From: a virus
Virus record (IMG/VR): IMGVR_UViG_3300047481_001958
Coordinates: 1-20,357 of that record
Length of the DNA: 20,357 nt
Direction: 5' to 3' (one strand)
Every line of letters begins with the position of its first letter. Position 1 is the stretch's first letter. Shown one piece after another: positions 1 through 6,271 of this stretch. Position numbers and translations under genes: made by a program. The notes beneath the pieces were generated by a model. That model had not been told where the DNA came from. It saw nothing but the letters and a program-made list of their open reading frames with translations, and did no database searches.

Positions 1-202
1 GTGTATCCACGCCATAGATACGCACGGCCAATTCGGGCTTGAGTGGCTGGGGCAAAAACGGTGCTGCTATCACGATGGTATCACCGTCACTGACACGGAT
101 GATCTGTGCGTCATAGGTGGCAGAGTTTTTGGGAATTTTTTGTGCCTGGGCAGAGGTCGTCGTGATCGCAGCCGCTATTATAAATGCAAAAATTGTTTTC
201 AA
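1..202 (-). CDS. Secreted thermonuclease (staphylococcal nuclease family), C-terminus cut by window edge
   Basis: Predicted exported SNase-fold nuclease that would hydrolyse DNA or RNA with calcium. The first 67 residues are visible. Residues 1-20 form a signal peptide: MKT, a hydrophobic stretch (IFAFIIAAAI), then SAQAQ with a likely AQA|Q cleavage site. Next comes the SNase signature RVSDGDTIVI, with D39 and D41 matching the calcium ligands D19 and D21 of the staphylococcal enzyme. RIYGVDT follows, with R61 matching catalytic R35 and D66-T67 matching D40-T41. The start is TTG at 202-200: it follows AAAGGAG by 7 nt and overlaps the upstream gene's TGA as TTGA, so translation is probably coupled. 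Last visible gene of the late virion operon. The rest of the active site, including the E43 equivalent, lies outside the window. The family call is strong; the biological role is inferred. Confidence 0.82.
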   Translation of the reverse strand, partial: MKTIFAFIIAAAITTTSAQAQKIPKNSATYDAQIIRVSDGDTIVIAAPFLPQPLKPELAVRIYGVDT

Positions 203-807
203 CTTATAGCTCCTTTAACTACAGCAAATCTAATCACGATGGCATCGCTGCGATTGTTGTTGGTCATGTTGTGAACTGATATCACGGCGTTGCCTGAATT
301 GCATTTGCCGTTGAAATTATAGACGCCTATGTTGGCATCACTGACCTGATTCAACAAGATTAGGTCAGTGTTGGCAATCTGAGAATTGTTGAGAGTGAAG
401 CTCACAGTAGTATCGCCACCCAGTTGAGCCGCGCTCATGGTAATCTCACCTGCCACAGTATTCAAAGTCACAGGCGTGGTCTTGTCCGTGAGCTGCGTGA
501 CTGTACCACCAGCGCCTGAGCGATATCCAATTCCAGCCGAAGCAGAATTAGAAGTTATGGCGCCGGTGCTGAGCACATTGCCGGCCGTGACATTGCCCGA
601 TGTACTTGTGAATTGATTGACAGTGATCGTGTTGGCCGTGATATTGGCACCAGTGGCCAGATCCACAGGTATGCCACCCACTGTGGCACCATCACTTGCA
701 TAGAGACTGTTGGTATCTGGATTGTACCAGAGTCGACCCAGCTGGCCTACGTAAGTATTGCCATTGAGATTGTTGTCTCGGCTGGTGAACAGATTCTGGA
801 TGGCCAT
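199..807 (-). CDS. Fibre-like virion protein
   Basis: A 202-residue protein rich in Asn, Thr, Ser, Gly and Ala and poor in charge, as in beta-structured phage fibres. The N-terminal part (about residues 23-50) carries GRLWYNPDTNSLYASDG, a short module I associate with marine phage structural and fibre proteins. Residues 51-90 are an Asn/Thr-rich repetitive shaft (ITANTITVNQF, NVTAGNVLSTGAIT). The C-terminal part begins GIGYRSGAGGTVTQLT and ends FAVVKGAIS, resembling a fibre-tip or decoration domain seen in many tailed phages. The start overlaps the upstream stop as TGATG, and the stop overlaps the thermonuclease start. Probably an adhesin or accessory fibre at the end of the virion operon. 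The structural class is reasonably clear, but the position on the particle is not. Confidence 0.6.
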   Translation of the reverse strand: MAIQNLFTSRDNNLNGNTYVGQLGRLWYNPDTNSLYASDGATVGGIPVDLATGANITANTITVNQFTSTSGNVTAGNVLSTGAITSNSASAGIGYRSGAGGTVTQLTDKTTPVTLNTVAGEITMSAAQLGGDTTVSFTLNNSQIANTDLILLNQVSDANIGVYNFNGKCNSGNAVISVHNMTNNNRSDAIVIRFAVVKGAIS

Positions 808-1175
808 CAGTCGTCCAAAGGCTCGTCGTTGCTGAGTTCCATCACAGCCGCAGTGGGTATGCCAGCCCGACTGCGCAACACAGCGAGGTCATCCACTGCT
901 TGATTTTCGTGCGCTTGATCGGCCCTGGGACCATCCTCGTCGAACACATTGTCCACGTCTACGGCACGTTTCAGCAGCTCCATCTTGAGCTGCAAGGGCG
1001 GGATCATCACTTCATCATCGGCGCCGAGATCTTGGTTGTCCACATTGTCAATGGGCATGCCACCTGCAGAAGGACGCAACTGGGCTGGGTTTCTAATCTG
1101 GGGATCAGGCTGGCCAGGATCTTCGGCCTGCTCAATGGCCGTGGCCAAGTGTCTAAGTACGTCACTGATTTTCAT
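807..1175 (-). CDS. Conserved acidic phage protein, unknown function
   Basis: A 122-residue acidic protein. Residues 1-20 (MKISDVLRHLATAIEQAED) form a likely amphipathic helix. A proline- and asparagine-rich linker follows. The middle block, VMIPPLQLKMELLKRAVDVD, is the part I associate with a recurrent unnamed family in aquatic T4-like phages. The end has AVLRSRAGIPTAAVMELSND and finishes EPLDD. No enzymatic motif, membrane segment or signal peptide is visible. The start ATG overlaps the previous gene's TGA (ATGA), with AAGGA 8 nt upstream, and its own TGA overlaps the next ATG. This coupling inside the virion operon suggests a structural or assembly role, but that is inference from context. 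Confidence 0.7.
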   Translation of the reverse strand: MKISDVLRHLATAIEQAEDPGQPDPQIRNPAQLRPSAGGMPIDNVDNQDLGADDEVMIPPLQLKMELLKRAVDVDNVFDEDGPRADQAHENQAVDDLAVLRSRAGIPTAAVMELSNDEPLDD

Positions 1176-1543
1176 TTGGCATATCCTTGAAAACTTTTGA
1201 TAGGGCTGGCTGTGTTGCCACCTGGAGGTTCTTGGCTGCGCATATCACCACGATTGAGATCTTGATATCGGCTGCCCATGGCCTTGTAGGCCTGTTTCAA
1301 CATGGCATCTTCTTCGGCTGTGTAAGGATGGCTGGTATTTGAGTTGTGTGTCCAGCTGGCGCTGGGTACATCGATGGGATTCACACCATCGGCTGCAGCC
1401 ACTGCCATCATCACACGATTGAGTTCATAGAATCTATCCCGGCCATCGGCGTCCCGGAACTTGTGAAGACCTCGAGTGCCCCAACGCTGTCGTTTGGTTA
1501 TGGGAGCTGGTCCGTTTTCAACTATGAATTCTTGGGCTCGCAC
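1172..1543 (-). CDS. Conserved phage protein with capsid-targeting-like leader
   Basis: A 123-residue protein of unknown function. It begins MRAQEFIVE|NGP, closely resembling the T4 internal-protein leader MKTYQEFIAE|A, which targets proteins to the prohead core and is cut after Glu by protease gp21. Here I7-V8-E9 fits the (L/I)-x-E cleavage rule. The body contains RWGTRGLHKFRDADGRDRFY, then YELNRVMMAVAAADG, SHPYTAEEDAMLKQAYKAMG and RSQEPPGGNT, a pattern I associate with an unnamed family of aquatic phage proteins. The start is GTG at 1543-1541, preceded by GGAGG with 8 nt spacing, one base after the upstream TAG. The stop overlaps the next ATG. Placement in the capsid interior is inference from the leader. 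Confidence 0.72.
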   Translation of the reverse strand: MRAQEFIVENGPAPITKRQRWGTRGLHKFRDADGRDRFYELNRVMMAVAAADGVNPIDVPSASWTHNSNTSHPYTAEEDAMLKQAYKAMGSRYQDLNRGDMRSQEPPGGNTASPIKSFQGYAK

Positions 1544-1544
1544 G

Positions 1545-1832
1545 CTACGAGCCTCCGCCGATCACTCCTGCTGTAGCCGAGCTAGCCGTGCCCAGTTCCA
1601 AGGCTGTCCAGTTTGACCCAGTGATGGTCACATGGTTACCAGCACCGGCATAGAGATCTTGCGAACTGTTGGCTGGCACAGAAATGGCCGCGGAGTAGAG
1701 ATTGCCCACAGCATTGGCTGTGCCCAGAGCCACAGCATAGACCTGGTAGGTCACAGCAGTGTTACCGGTACTGACTCGCAGCTTGTCGGTGTAGACTGTG
1801 GCATTGGCCAGGCTGGTGTAGACATTGGCCAT
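1545..1832 (-). CDS. Small Ala/Thr-rich probable virion protein
   Basis: A 95-residue, low-charge protein rich in Ala, Thr, Asn, Val and Gly. It begins MANVYTSLANATVYTDKL, contains the central strand-like run TAVTYQVYAVALG, and ends SSATAGVIGGGS. The composition suggests a small all-beta virion component such as a decoration or tail accessory protein; no named family is recognised. I chose ATG at 1832 because GGGAG lies 7 nt upstream. A GTG one codon earlier (1835) is possible but only 4 nt from that site. The ATG overlaps the TGA of the 55-residue gene before it (TGATG), and the downstream GTG gene starts one base after its TAG, so it is tightly embedded in the operon. Confidence 0.7.
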   Translation of the reverse strand: MANVYTSLANATVYTDKLRVSTGNTAVTYQVYAVALGTANAVGNLYSAAISVPANSSQDLYAGAGNHVTITGSNWTALELGTASSATAGVIGGGS

Positions 1833-1999
1833 CACTGATCTCCCTTGGGCTGCCCGGTATAGGGCTGATAGAGTCGGCGTGTTTGATCCAGCACGCCAGG
1901 AATGTCCACAGGCTGCTGGCGATAGTTGCCCGAGGCCGGCGAGTGCGGGTTGGGCTGTACTGGTGTGGTCAGTGCGGGGTCAACGGGTTTGTAGCTCAT
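1832..1999 (-). CDS. Small proline-rich protein (55 aa), unknown function
   Basis: A short gene filling what would otherwise be a gap. The start ATG (1999-1997) has a near-perfect AAGGAG SD 5 nt upstream, and the TGA overlaps the next ATG (TGATG), so initiation and coupling signals are both present. The 55-residue product begins MSYKPVDPALTTPVQPNP. It has SPASGNYRQQPVDIPGVLDQ in the middle and ends RRLYQPYTGQPKGDQ. It is rich in Pro, Gln and Tyr, with no hydrophobic segment, and looks extended or disordered; it may be a peptide that binds a partner in the capsid or tail. I recognise no named family. The coding call rests on the SD site, the spacing and the unbroken operon layout. Confidence 0.75.
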   Translation of the reverse strand: MSYKPVDPALTTPVQPNPHSPASGNYRQQPVDIPGVLDQTRRLYQPYTGQPKGDQ

Positions 2000-2008
2000 G
2001 ATTTCTCC

Positions 2009-2554
2009 TTACCACATCCGGCAAGACCAGTAACGGGCCTTGGTTCTCGGACCTGGGGTGGCACAACGATGTCGGGCACGGAAGTTCTTCCTGCGTCCGG
2101 GTATGTTTTTCTTGATGCGCATGTTGGGATCGCCAAAGTTCACTTTCTTGATGTTGCCAGTGCTGGGGTCCTTGACATAAACCTTGAACTTTTTGACATC
2201 TCCGCGCATGGGCTTGCCCAAGGGCACCTTGCGTCCCTGGTACTCTGCTTCGTCCATGGGTTGGAAAGTCACCTCGCTGTCACTGCCCGACAGCTCATTG
2301 AGACTGGCCATGGCTGCATCAGCTTCGGTTTCGGCCTGGTCCATGTCAGTGGTATAGCCTTCTACCAAGCCATAGTCGGACAAGATCTCCATCATCACAG
2401 CATCGGCTTCGAGTATGACTCGACCGTTCTGACTTTCCAACACTGCAGTTTCTACCAAGCATTCTTGGCGGATGTCAAAGACCACACTGTCGCCCACCAT
2501 GGGATTGGTCATGGCATATTCAGACTCGGCTAGATATTCGCGCAGGCTTTTCAT
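2009..2554 (-). CDS. Predicted head-targeted, multiply processed protein with conserved basic C-terminal domain
   Basis: A 181-residue protein of two parts. It begins MKSLREYLAE|SE, a close match to the T4 capsid-targeting leader MKTYQEFIAE|A, with the Glu at residue 10 in both. Residues 11-90 are acidic and hold further (L/I)-x-E sites at L33-V-E35, I47-L-E49, L63-V-E65 and L85-N-E87. From about residue 110 the protein becomes basic and compact: FKVYVKDPSTGNIKKVNFGD, then MRIKKNIPGRRKNFRARHRC and a Cys/Trp-rich end (RYWSCRMW). The C-terminal domain looks like a conserved small domain I have seen in aquatic phages and large viruses, but I do not assert its family number. The start has AAGGA 5-6 nt upstream, 8 nt after the preceding stop. 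Processing and DNA binding are inferred. Confidence 0.72.
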   Translation of the reverse strand: MKSLREYLAESEYAMTNPMVGDSVVFDIRQECLVETAVLESQNGRVILEADAVMMEILSDYGLVEGYTTDMDQAETEADAAMASLNELSGSDSEVTFQPMDEAEYQGRKVPLGKPMRGDVKKFKVYVKDPSTGNIKKVNFGDPNMRIKKNIPGRRKNFRARHRCATPGPRTKARYWSCRMW

Positions 2555-2562
2555 GGCGATCC

Positions 2563-4692
2563 TTATCGATTGAGCCCAGCTATCTCACGCAGGCGGGAAA
2601 TTTCATCTTCGCTCACAGAACTGATGGCAGTCACAGGCACAGTGCTCTGACCGTTACCGGCTATGTCACGCTTGGGCTTGTTGAGTCCTCCGGCCAAGCT
2701 ATAGTCTTTGGTGTCACCAAGATCAGCTGTGACTGGGTCGGGACTGTTGGCCAGATCTTCTTCCATCTGGCATGAGCCTTTGTGCATACCACCACAGCTG
2801 GGGCAAGATTGCTGAGACATGCTGTTCATGCCTGCGAGATTCAACATGCTGGCCAGCTTGTCGGCGTCATCATCGGTGGCTGTGACAGTGAGATTTTTGC
2901 CGTGCTCGGAGCTTACTGTGAGATTCACTGTCATGCTTTCAGAGATCATGCTTTCAAGTTCACGATTCCAGCTGTCATAGATACCCTTGCCGAACTGCAT
3001 GCTGCCTTTGCTTTTCTTCTCTCCTTCAGCAGAGGCAGTGGCCACTGAACCGGCTGTGGTGGTTTCTTTCACTGGCTTCTCTTTTTCATGATCTTGTTTT
3101 TCTTTCGCAACACGCTCACGATGTTTGGCGAAAGTTTTTTCTTGTTGAACTTTGCTGTCAGGGGAGGTTTTGCGAGCATCAGCTTCACCAGTGTCAACTT
3201 CCTTTACTTTCTCGGGCAGTCCTTTTTCTCGGGTCTTGGCAAACTTTTTCAGCTCACCTGCGGGCATCTTGGCCATCTCTTTGCTTGCGCCACGCAGTTC
3301 GCTTTTTGGAATCTCACCTTTCTGAGCAGCTCGAGCGATGCCAGCGGCAGCGCGTTGTGCCTTGCTCACAGCTTTTTCAGCTACCACTTCATCTCCAGGT
3401 CGATTGGCCTTGAGATAATCTCGAGCGGTGTCCACATACTCTTTGGCCAAAGTGATCTTCTTCTGTACCCATTCAGGCAAGTTTTCGTTGTCGCTGAGGA
3501 TGCTCTGCAGTTCTTCAGCAGCATCTTCTATGGTGCGAAGAAAGCTCTTGGCCATTTCACCTTCTTCGTCGTACTCGTCGCGATCATAGTCTTCTGCTAC
3601 ACCCTTGTCCTTCCCACGTATGCTCAACTTGTCTGCGGGGCTGGGTCCAAAGGCCTGGCCTACATTTTTCTTGGCAGGTAGCTGTGTTTTTTTGGCTTTG
3701 TCTAGTGCTCGTTGCTCAAGGTCGTTGAGTTTTTTGTGATCTTTGGCCAGCTGGGCGCGTTGTGCCTTGCGCTCGCCCCGACCTTCAGGATCGCCAATCT
3801 GCGAAGCTTCTGCCACATTTGCTTCGTTAAAAGATTCAAATCTTTCTACGATGCGATCCATTGCAAGTTCTATAATTTTGTCCATGTCGTCATCGTAGTG
3901 CAGACCATTGTCTCTGGCCACATCCATCATCATATTTTGAAGATATCTCTGAGTGGCTCTGCCCATTCGCCCGTCCACAGCATCCTGCAGTTTGTCAAAG
4001 TCTTGAGTGCTGGCGATTTCCTGCATGTCTATGTCAATCTCACTCATCACGCCTTCCGCTACATTTTGTTCGCGCATGAGCTTGCTCTTGCCTGTGGGAC
4101 CACGCGCACCAATGGCACGACCTGTGCCTTTGGGACGACCGCGACCACGTTTTTCTCCCGGTTCAGTGGCAGCTTTTTTCTTGGCGCCAGGCTTGCGATT
4201 TCCAAACTGATCAAAGTCATCGTCGTCGCCATCGTCGCCTTGATACTCTGAACCGTAGCTGCCGCGGTGTACTGTTCGTCCTGTCACCGGATCATATTCA
4301 GTGCGGCCTTCTTTGACCGGATACATTTTGCCATCTACTTTGAATTCTTTGGCGCCTGTGGCCCGTGCCTTGGCCAACTCGCCGCTGAACTCATTGCCTT
4401 CTTCCATTTCAGCTTCGTCCATTTTGTCATGCTTGGAACGGATCTTGGCCATGGTCTCTTTGCTGGCCCCATCGCGACCGGCTTTTTGCAGAGCTTTCAT
4501 ACCTTCTGCCCCATATTTCTTTTTTCCCAGATAGGCCTGCAGAGCTGATTCGTCCATGTCTTTGGCTTGTTTTGCGGCCTGGGCTATAGGCTCAGTGCGA
4601 TTGCCGTCCCGGTCAAGATCAGGAAAGTCAGGTCGGCGGCCTTCATTGATCAAGCTGTTGAGTCGTTGGTTGATTTCGTAGAAAAAAGACAT
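2563..4692 (-). CDS. Large charged modular protein with AT-hook and CxxC motif; predicted internal head protein
   Basis: A 709-residue, mostly hydrophilic and probably disordered or helical protein. The N-terminus has I15-N16-E17|G18, a possible prohead-protease site after a hydrophobic leader (MSFFYEINQRLNSLINEG). Residues 154-162 are very acidic, and 181-192 form an AT-hook (KRGRGRPKGTGR), a minor-groove DNA-binding motif. VAE tripeptides recur at E213, E295, E367 and E439. Long Lys/Glu/Ala helices span about 300-560. Residues 586-622 form a small beta-alpha module (LTVSSEHGKNLTVTATDDDA). Residues 630-641 carry C-x2-C-x3-H-x3-C, possibly zinc-binding. It ends ISRLREIAGLNR. AGAGGATAATAACC precedes the ATG, 5 nt after the upstream stop. 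No enzymatic domain is visible. A DNA-associated core or ejected protein is inferred; a scaffold-like or tail-length role is an alternative. Confidence 0.68.
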   Translation of the reverse strand: MSFFYEINQRLNSLINEGRRPDFPDLDRDGNRTEPIAQAAKQAKDMDESALQAYLGKKKYGAEGMKALQKAGRDGASKETMAKIRSKHDKMDEAEMEEGNEFSGELAKARATGAKEFKVDGKMYPVKEGRTEYDPVTGRTVHRGSYGSEYQGDDGDDDDFDQFGNRKPGAKKKAATEPGEKRGRGRPKGTGRAIGARGPTGKSKLMREQNVAEGVMSEIDIDMQEIASTQDFDKLQDAVDGRMGRATQRYLQNMMMDVARDNGLHYDDDMDKIIELAMDRIVERFESFNEANVAEASQIGDPEGRGERKAQRAQLAKDHKKLNDLEQRALDKAKKTQLPAKKNVGQAFGPSPADKLSIRGKDKGVAEDYDRDEYDEEGEMAKSFLRTIEDAAEELQSILSDNENLPEWVQKKITLAKEYVDTARDYLKANRPGDEVVAEKAVSKAQRAAAGIARAAQKGEIPKSELRGASKEMAKMPAGELKKFAKTREKGLPEKVKEVDTGEADARKTSPDSKVQQEKTFAKHRERVAKEKQDHEKEKPVKETTTAGSVATASAEGEKKSKGSMQFGKGIYDSWNRELESMISESMTVNLTVSSEHGKNLTVTATDDDADKLASMLNLAGMNSMSQQSCPSCGGMHKGSCQMEEDLANSPDPVTADLGDTKDYSLAGGLNKPKRDIAGNGQSTVPVTAISSVSEDEISRLREIAGLNR

Positions 4693-4697
4693 GGTTA

Positions 4698-5306
4698 TTA
4701 TCCTCTGGCAGTGGCGCCTGTGGCAGGCTTGGGCGGACGCTTGATCGTGGTCATGGGGCTCTTGGTGCCCTGTGGCAGATCATTGGTTGTACGGGCTGGG
4801 GGTGTACGCCCGCCGGCCACAGTGAAATCTGTGCGGTAAGCGTTTTGCAGTACCACATGATCATGCGGGGCTGCGCTGTAATCCTTCTTGAGCGCCCGTT
4901 GTTCGGCATCAGGCGCTGGTAAATCGGTGTCGGTGAGCAGGTCTTTGTTGAGATCTTCGATCTTCTTGCTTTCCTGGTCCAGGCTATCTTCATAGCCGAT
5001 GGTGTTCATCACAATGCGATTGGGATCCAGGCCCAAGAGCTGGCCGATCTGTTTGATCTGCGGCTCAATGGCCGGGTAGCGGAACTCCACATCGATGATG
5101 TGCATGGCCTGATTGGGGAAGGCTGGAAAGTCAGGTATTTCTTTTCTCACAGGAGTGGTCTTGGCCGTAGACATTTTAACGATGTCAAACTGTGCCAGTT
5201 TTTCCTTGAGATCACCAAAGAAACCCGGAGCCACATCACCCACCACTTTGATGCGATAGTTGTAGGTTCTTTCGCTTTCGGCCAGGTATTTTGCGAATGT
5301 TTTCAT
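4698..5306 (-). CDS. Conserved virion protein with T4-like capsid-targeting leader
   Basis: A 202-residue protein beginning MKTFAKYLAE|SER, the best match in the window to the T4 internal-protein leader MKTYQEFIAE|A: same length, M-K-T start, aromatic or hydrophobic residues at 4, 7 and 8, and cleavage-type L-A-E at 8-10. The next segment, TYNYRIKVVGDVAPGFFGDL, and the block around residues 60-90 with HIIDVEFRYPA look like an alpha/beta domain. Residues 118-150 are charged. The C-terminal 45 residues are a Pro/Lys/Thr tail ending PKPATGATARG. I associate this architecture with unnamed structural proteins of cyanophages and other aquatic T4-like phages. A late-type box (5325-5331) and an AGGA SD precede the ATG, so it may head its own late transcript. 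Confidence 0.72.
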   Translation of the reverse strand: MKTFAKYLAESERTYNYRIKVVGDVAPGFFGDLKEKLAQFDIVKMSTAKTTPVRKEIPDFPAFPNQAMHIIDVEFRYPAIEPQIKQIGQLLGLDPNRIVMNTIGYEDSLDQESKKIEDLNKDLLTDTDLPAPDAEQRALKKDYSAAPHDHVVLQNAYRTDFTVAGGRTPPARTTNDLPQGTKSPMTTIKRPPKPATGATARG

Positions 5307-5324
5307 GATTAGTATCCTATGTGG

Positions 5325-5331
5325 TATTTAG
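5325..5331 (-). promoter_or_regulatory. Late-type promoter box CTAAATA for the 4698-5306 gene
   Basis: The minus strand reads CTAAATA, in the 30-nt gap between the gp16-like gene and the 202-residue gene. The T4 late consensus is TATAAATA. The box ends 18 nt before the ATG, leaving room for a short leader with AGGA. The position supports a promoter; activity is inferred. Confidence 0.5.
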
Positions 5332-5336
5332 CTGGA

Positions 5337-5825
5337 TCAAGGATTTTGATCTTTGCCGCGCAGCAGGCGTTCCAAAAGATCGTTGCGATTCAGCACTGTA
5401 CCTTGTGCTGTGGGTATCTGTGCATCTTCGGGCTGTGTCTGATCCAGCCGCATTTTTTTCATCTGTAGATCGATCATCTTGAGCTTTTTGTTCATCTTGG
5501 CAGTCTTGGCCGTGATAGCATGGCCCAGCATGTTACTGGCCACAGAAAATATCTCACTGGCAAATCGCGAGTCCACTTGCATGCCTAGATCCATGAGATC
5601 TCGATAGCTGTTCTGTGCCAGATCTGCCAGCTCGTCCATTTCCGTGTCCGAGGCTTCCAGGCCACGCACTGCAGGCAGGGCTTGATCGATCTTGTCAATG
5701 GTGGCATCGAGATCGGCAAGATGTTGCTGGGCAGTGACTTCGGCTGTGGTGGATATGTCTGTGACACAGTGAACAGTGTCATCGGATTCTGGCAAGTCAA
5801 ACAGTTGTTCTAGTTTCCGCGTCAT
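5337..5825 (-). CDS. 16: Terminase small subunit, T4 gp16-like
   Basis: A 162-residue protein, close to the 164 residues of T4 gp16. It would regulate and load the large terminase gp17 at the portal during DNA packaging. It starts acidic (MTRKLEQLFDLPESDD), as T4 gp16 does with its Leu/Asp-rich N-terminus. The core is helical, with a predicted hairpin around residues 85-130 containing DSRFASEIFSVASNMLGHAI and MNKKLKMIDLQMKKMRLDQ, matching the T4 pattern of a long coiled coil in the middle. The C-terminus (TVLNRNDLLERLLRG) is a short helix after a linker. The identification rests on length, helical pattern and remembered alignment, so it is moderate. The ATG lies only 5 nt after a CTAAATA box and has no visible SD, suggesting a leaderless message. 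Confidence 0.66.
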   Translation of the reverse strand: MTRKLEQLFDLPESDDTVHCVTDISTTAEVTAQQHLADLDATIDKIDQALPAVRGLEASDTEMDELADLAQNSYRDLMDLGMQVDSRFASEIFSVASNMLGHAITAKTAKMNKKLKMIDLQMKKMRLDQTQPEDAQIPTAQGTVLNRNDLLERLLRGKDQNP

Positions 5826-5830
5826 GCGGA

Positions 5831-5837
5831 TATTTAG
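5831..5837 (-). promoter_or_regulatory. Late-type promoter box CTAAATA immediately before the gp16-like gene
   Basis: The minus strand reads CTAAATA followed by TCCGC and the ATG. If the start point lies about six bases after the box, as in T4 late promoters, transcription would begin at the start codon. No SD is seen. The box lies between the gp4 TAG (5842-5840) and the gp16-like start. Confidence 0.5.
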
Positions 5838-5839
5838 TG

Positions 5840-6271
5840 CTATTTTGAGCCGTTGTGAAACATATCGTTTTCGGTGATCACACGGAAGGTGAGTCCGTTA
5901 CGGCGGCACCACTTTTGAGCAGCATCCCACTTGGCATAGTTCACTGCTACCACGGCACGATCACGACTGCTCATGCGAGATTCTATCACGCTTTGTTTCT
6001 TGGGTTTGATTTCTATGAGTTCGGCGCGCACAGTGTTGTCGCGGGTGCGATAAGTGACCAAGAAGTCTGGAACATACTGGCTTTTCTTGCCGGTCACGGG
6101 ATTCATGTAAGGTATGGCGATGCTTTCGCTGGCCCATTGCAGCACATTGTCGTTGGTATCGCAGAAGCGCATGAAACTCAGTTCCCATCCACTGCGATAT
6201 CTAGGTTGGCCGCGACCCACATACTTGGCAGGGTTGAGTACCTCGTAGCTGCCCTGCGCCCAACGAGTCAT
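5840..6271 (-). CDS. 4: Head completion protein, T4 gp4-like (PD-(D/E)XK nuclease-like fold)
   Basis: A 143-residue homologue of T4 gene 4 (also called 50/65), needed to finish DNA-filled heads so that tails can join. The start MTRWAQGSYEVLNPAKYVGR and the following PRYRSGWELSFMRFCDTN closely follow the T4 arrangement (GRYEVKNPEKY..., RSSWELKFMRWCDTN). WASESIAIPYMNPVTGK and YVPDFLVTYR come next. The PDF, then E87 and K89 in LIEIKPKKQ, has the spacing of PD-(D/E)XK nuclease cores, with PD near residues 68-69 and E-x-K about 20 residues later. The end contains WDAAQKWCRRNGLTFRVITE, also typical of such folds. The ATG overlaps the preceding stop (ATGA). Family call strong; any nuclease activity is inferred from the motif. 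Confidence 0.85.
   Translation of the reverse strand: MTRWAQGSYEVLNPAKYVGRGQPRYRSGWELSFMRFCDTNDNVLQWASESIAIPYMNPVTGKKSQYVPDFLVTYRTRDNTVRAELIEIKPKKQSVIESRMSSRDRAVVAVNYAKWDAAQKWCRRNGLTFRVITENDMFHNGSK

Noticed and set aside
179-186. TATAAATG on the plus strand resembling a late promoter
   Set aside because: It is inside the signal-peptide coding region of the thermonuclease, ends in G instead of A, and no plus-strand gene follows.
1883-2533. Plus-strand frame of 216 codons opposite the 181-aa protein
   Set aside because: It crosses three minus-strand genes with good starts and has no recognisable domain; treated as a shadow.
3088-4251. Plus-strand frames of 179-197 codons opposite the 709-aa protein, with hydrophobic, membrane-like products
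   Set aside because: The Phe/Leu-rich sequence is what the reverse of Lys/Glu/Ala codons gives. No SD or promoter was seen, and the minus frame is continuous and coupled to its neighbours.
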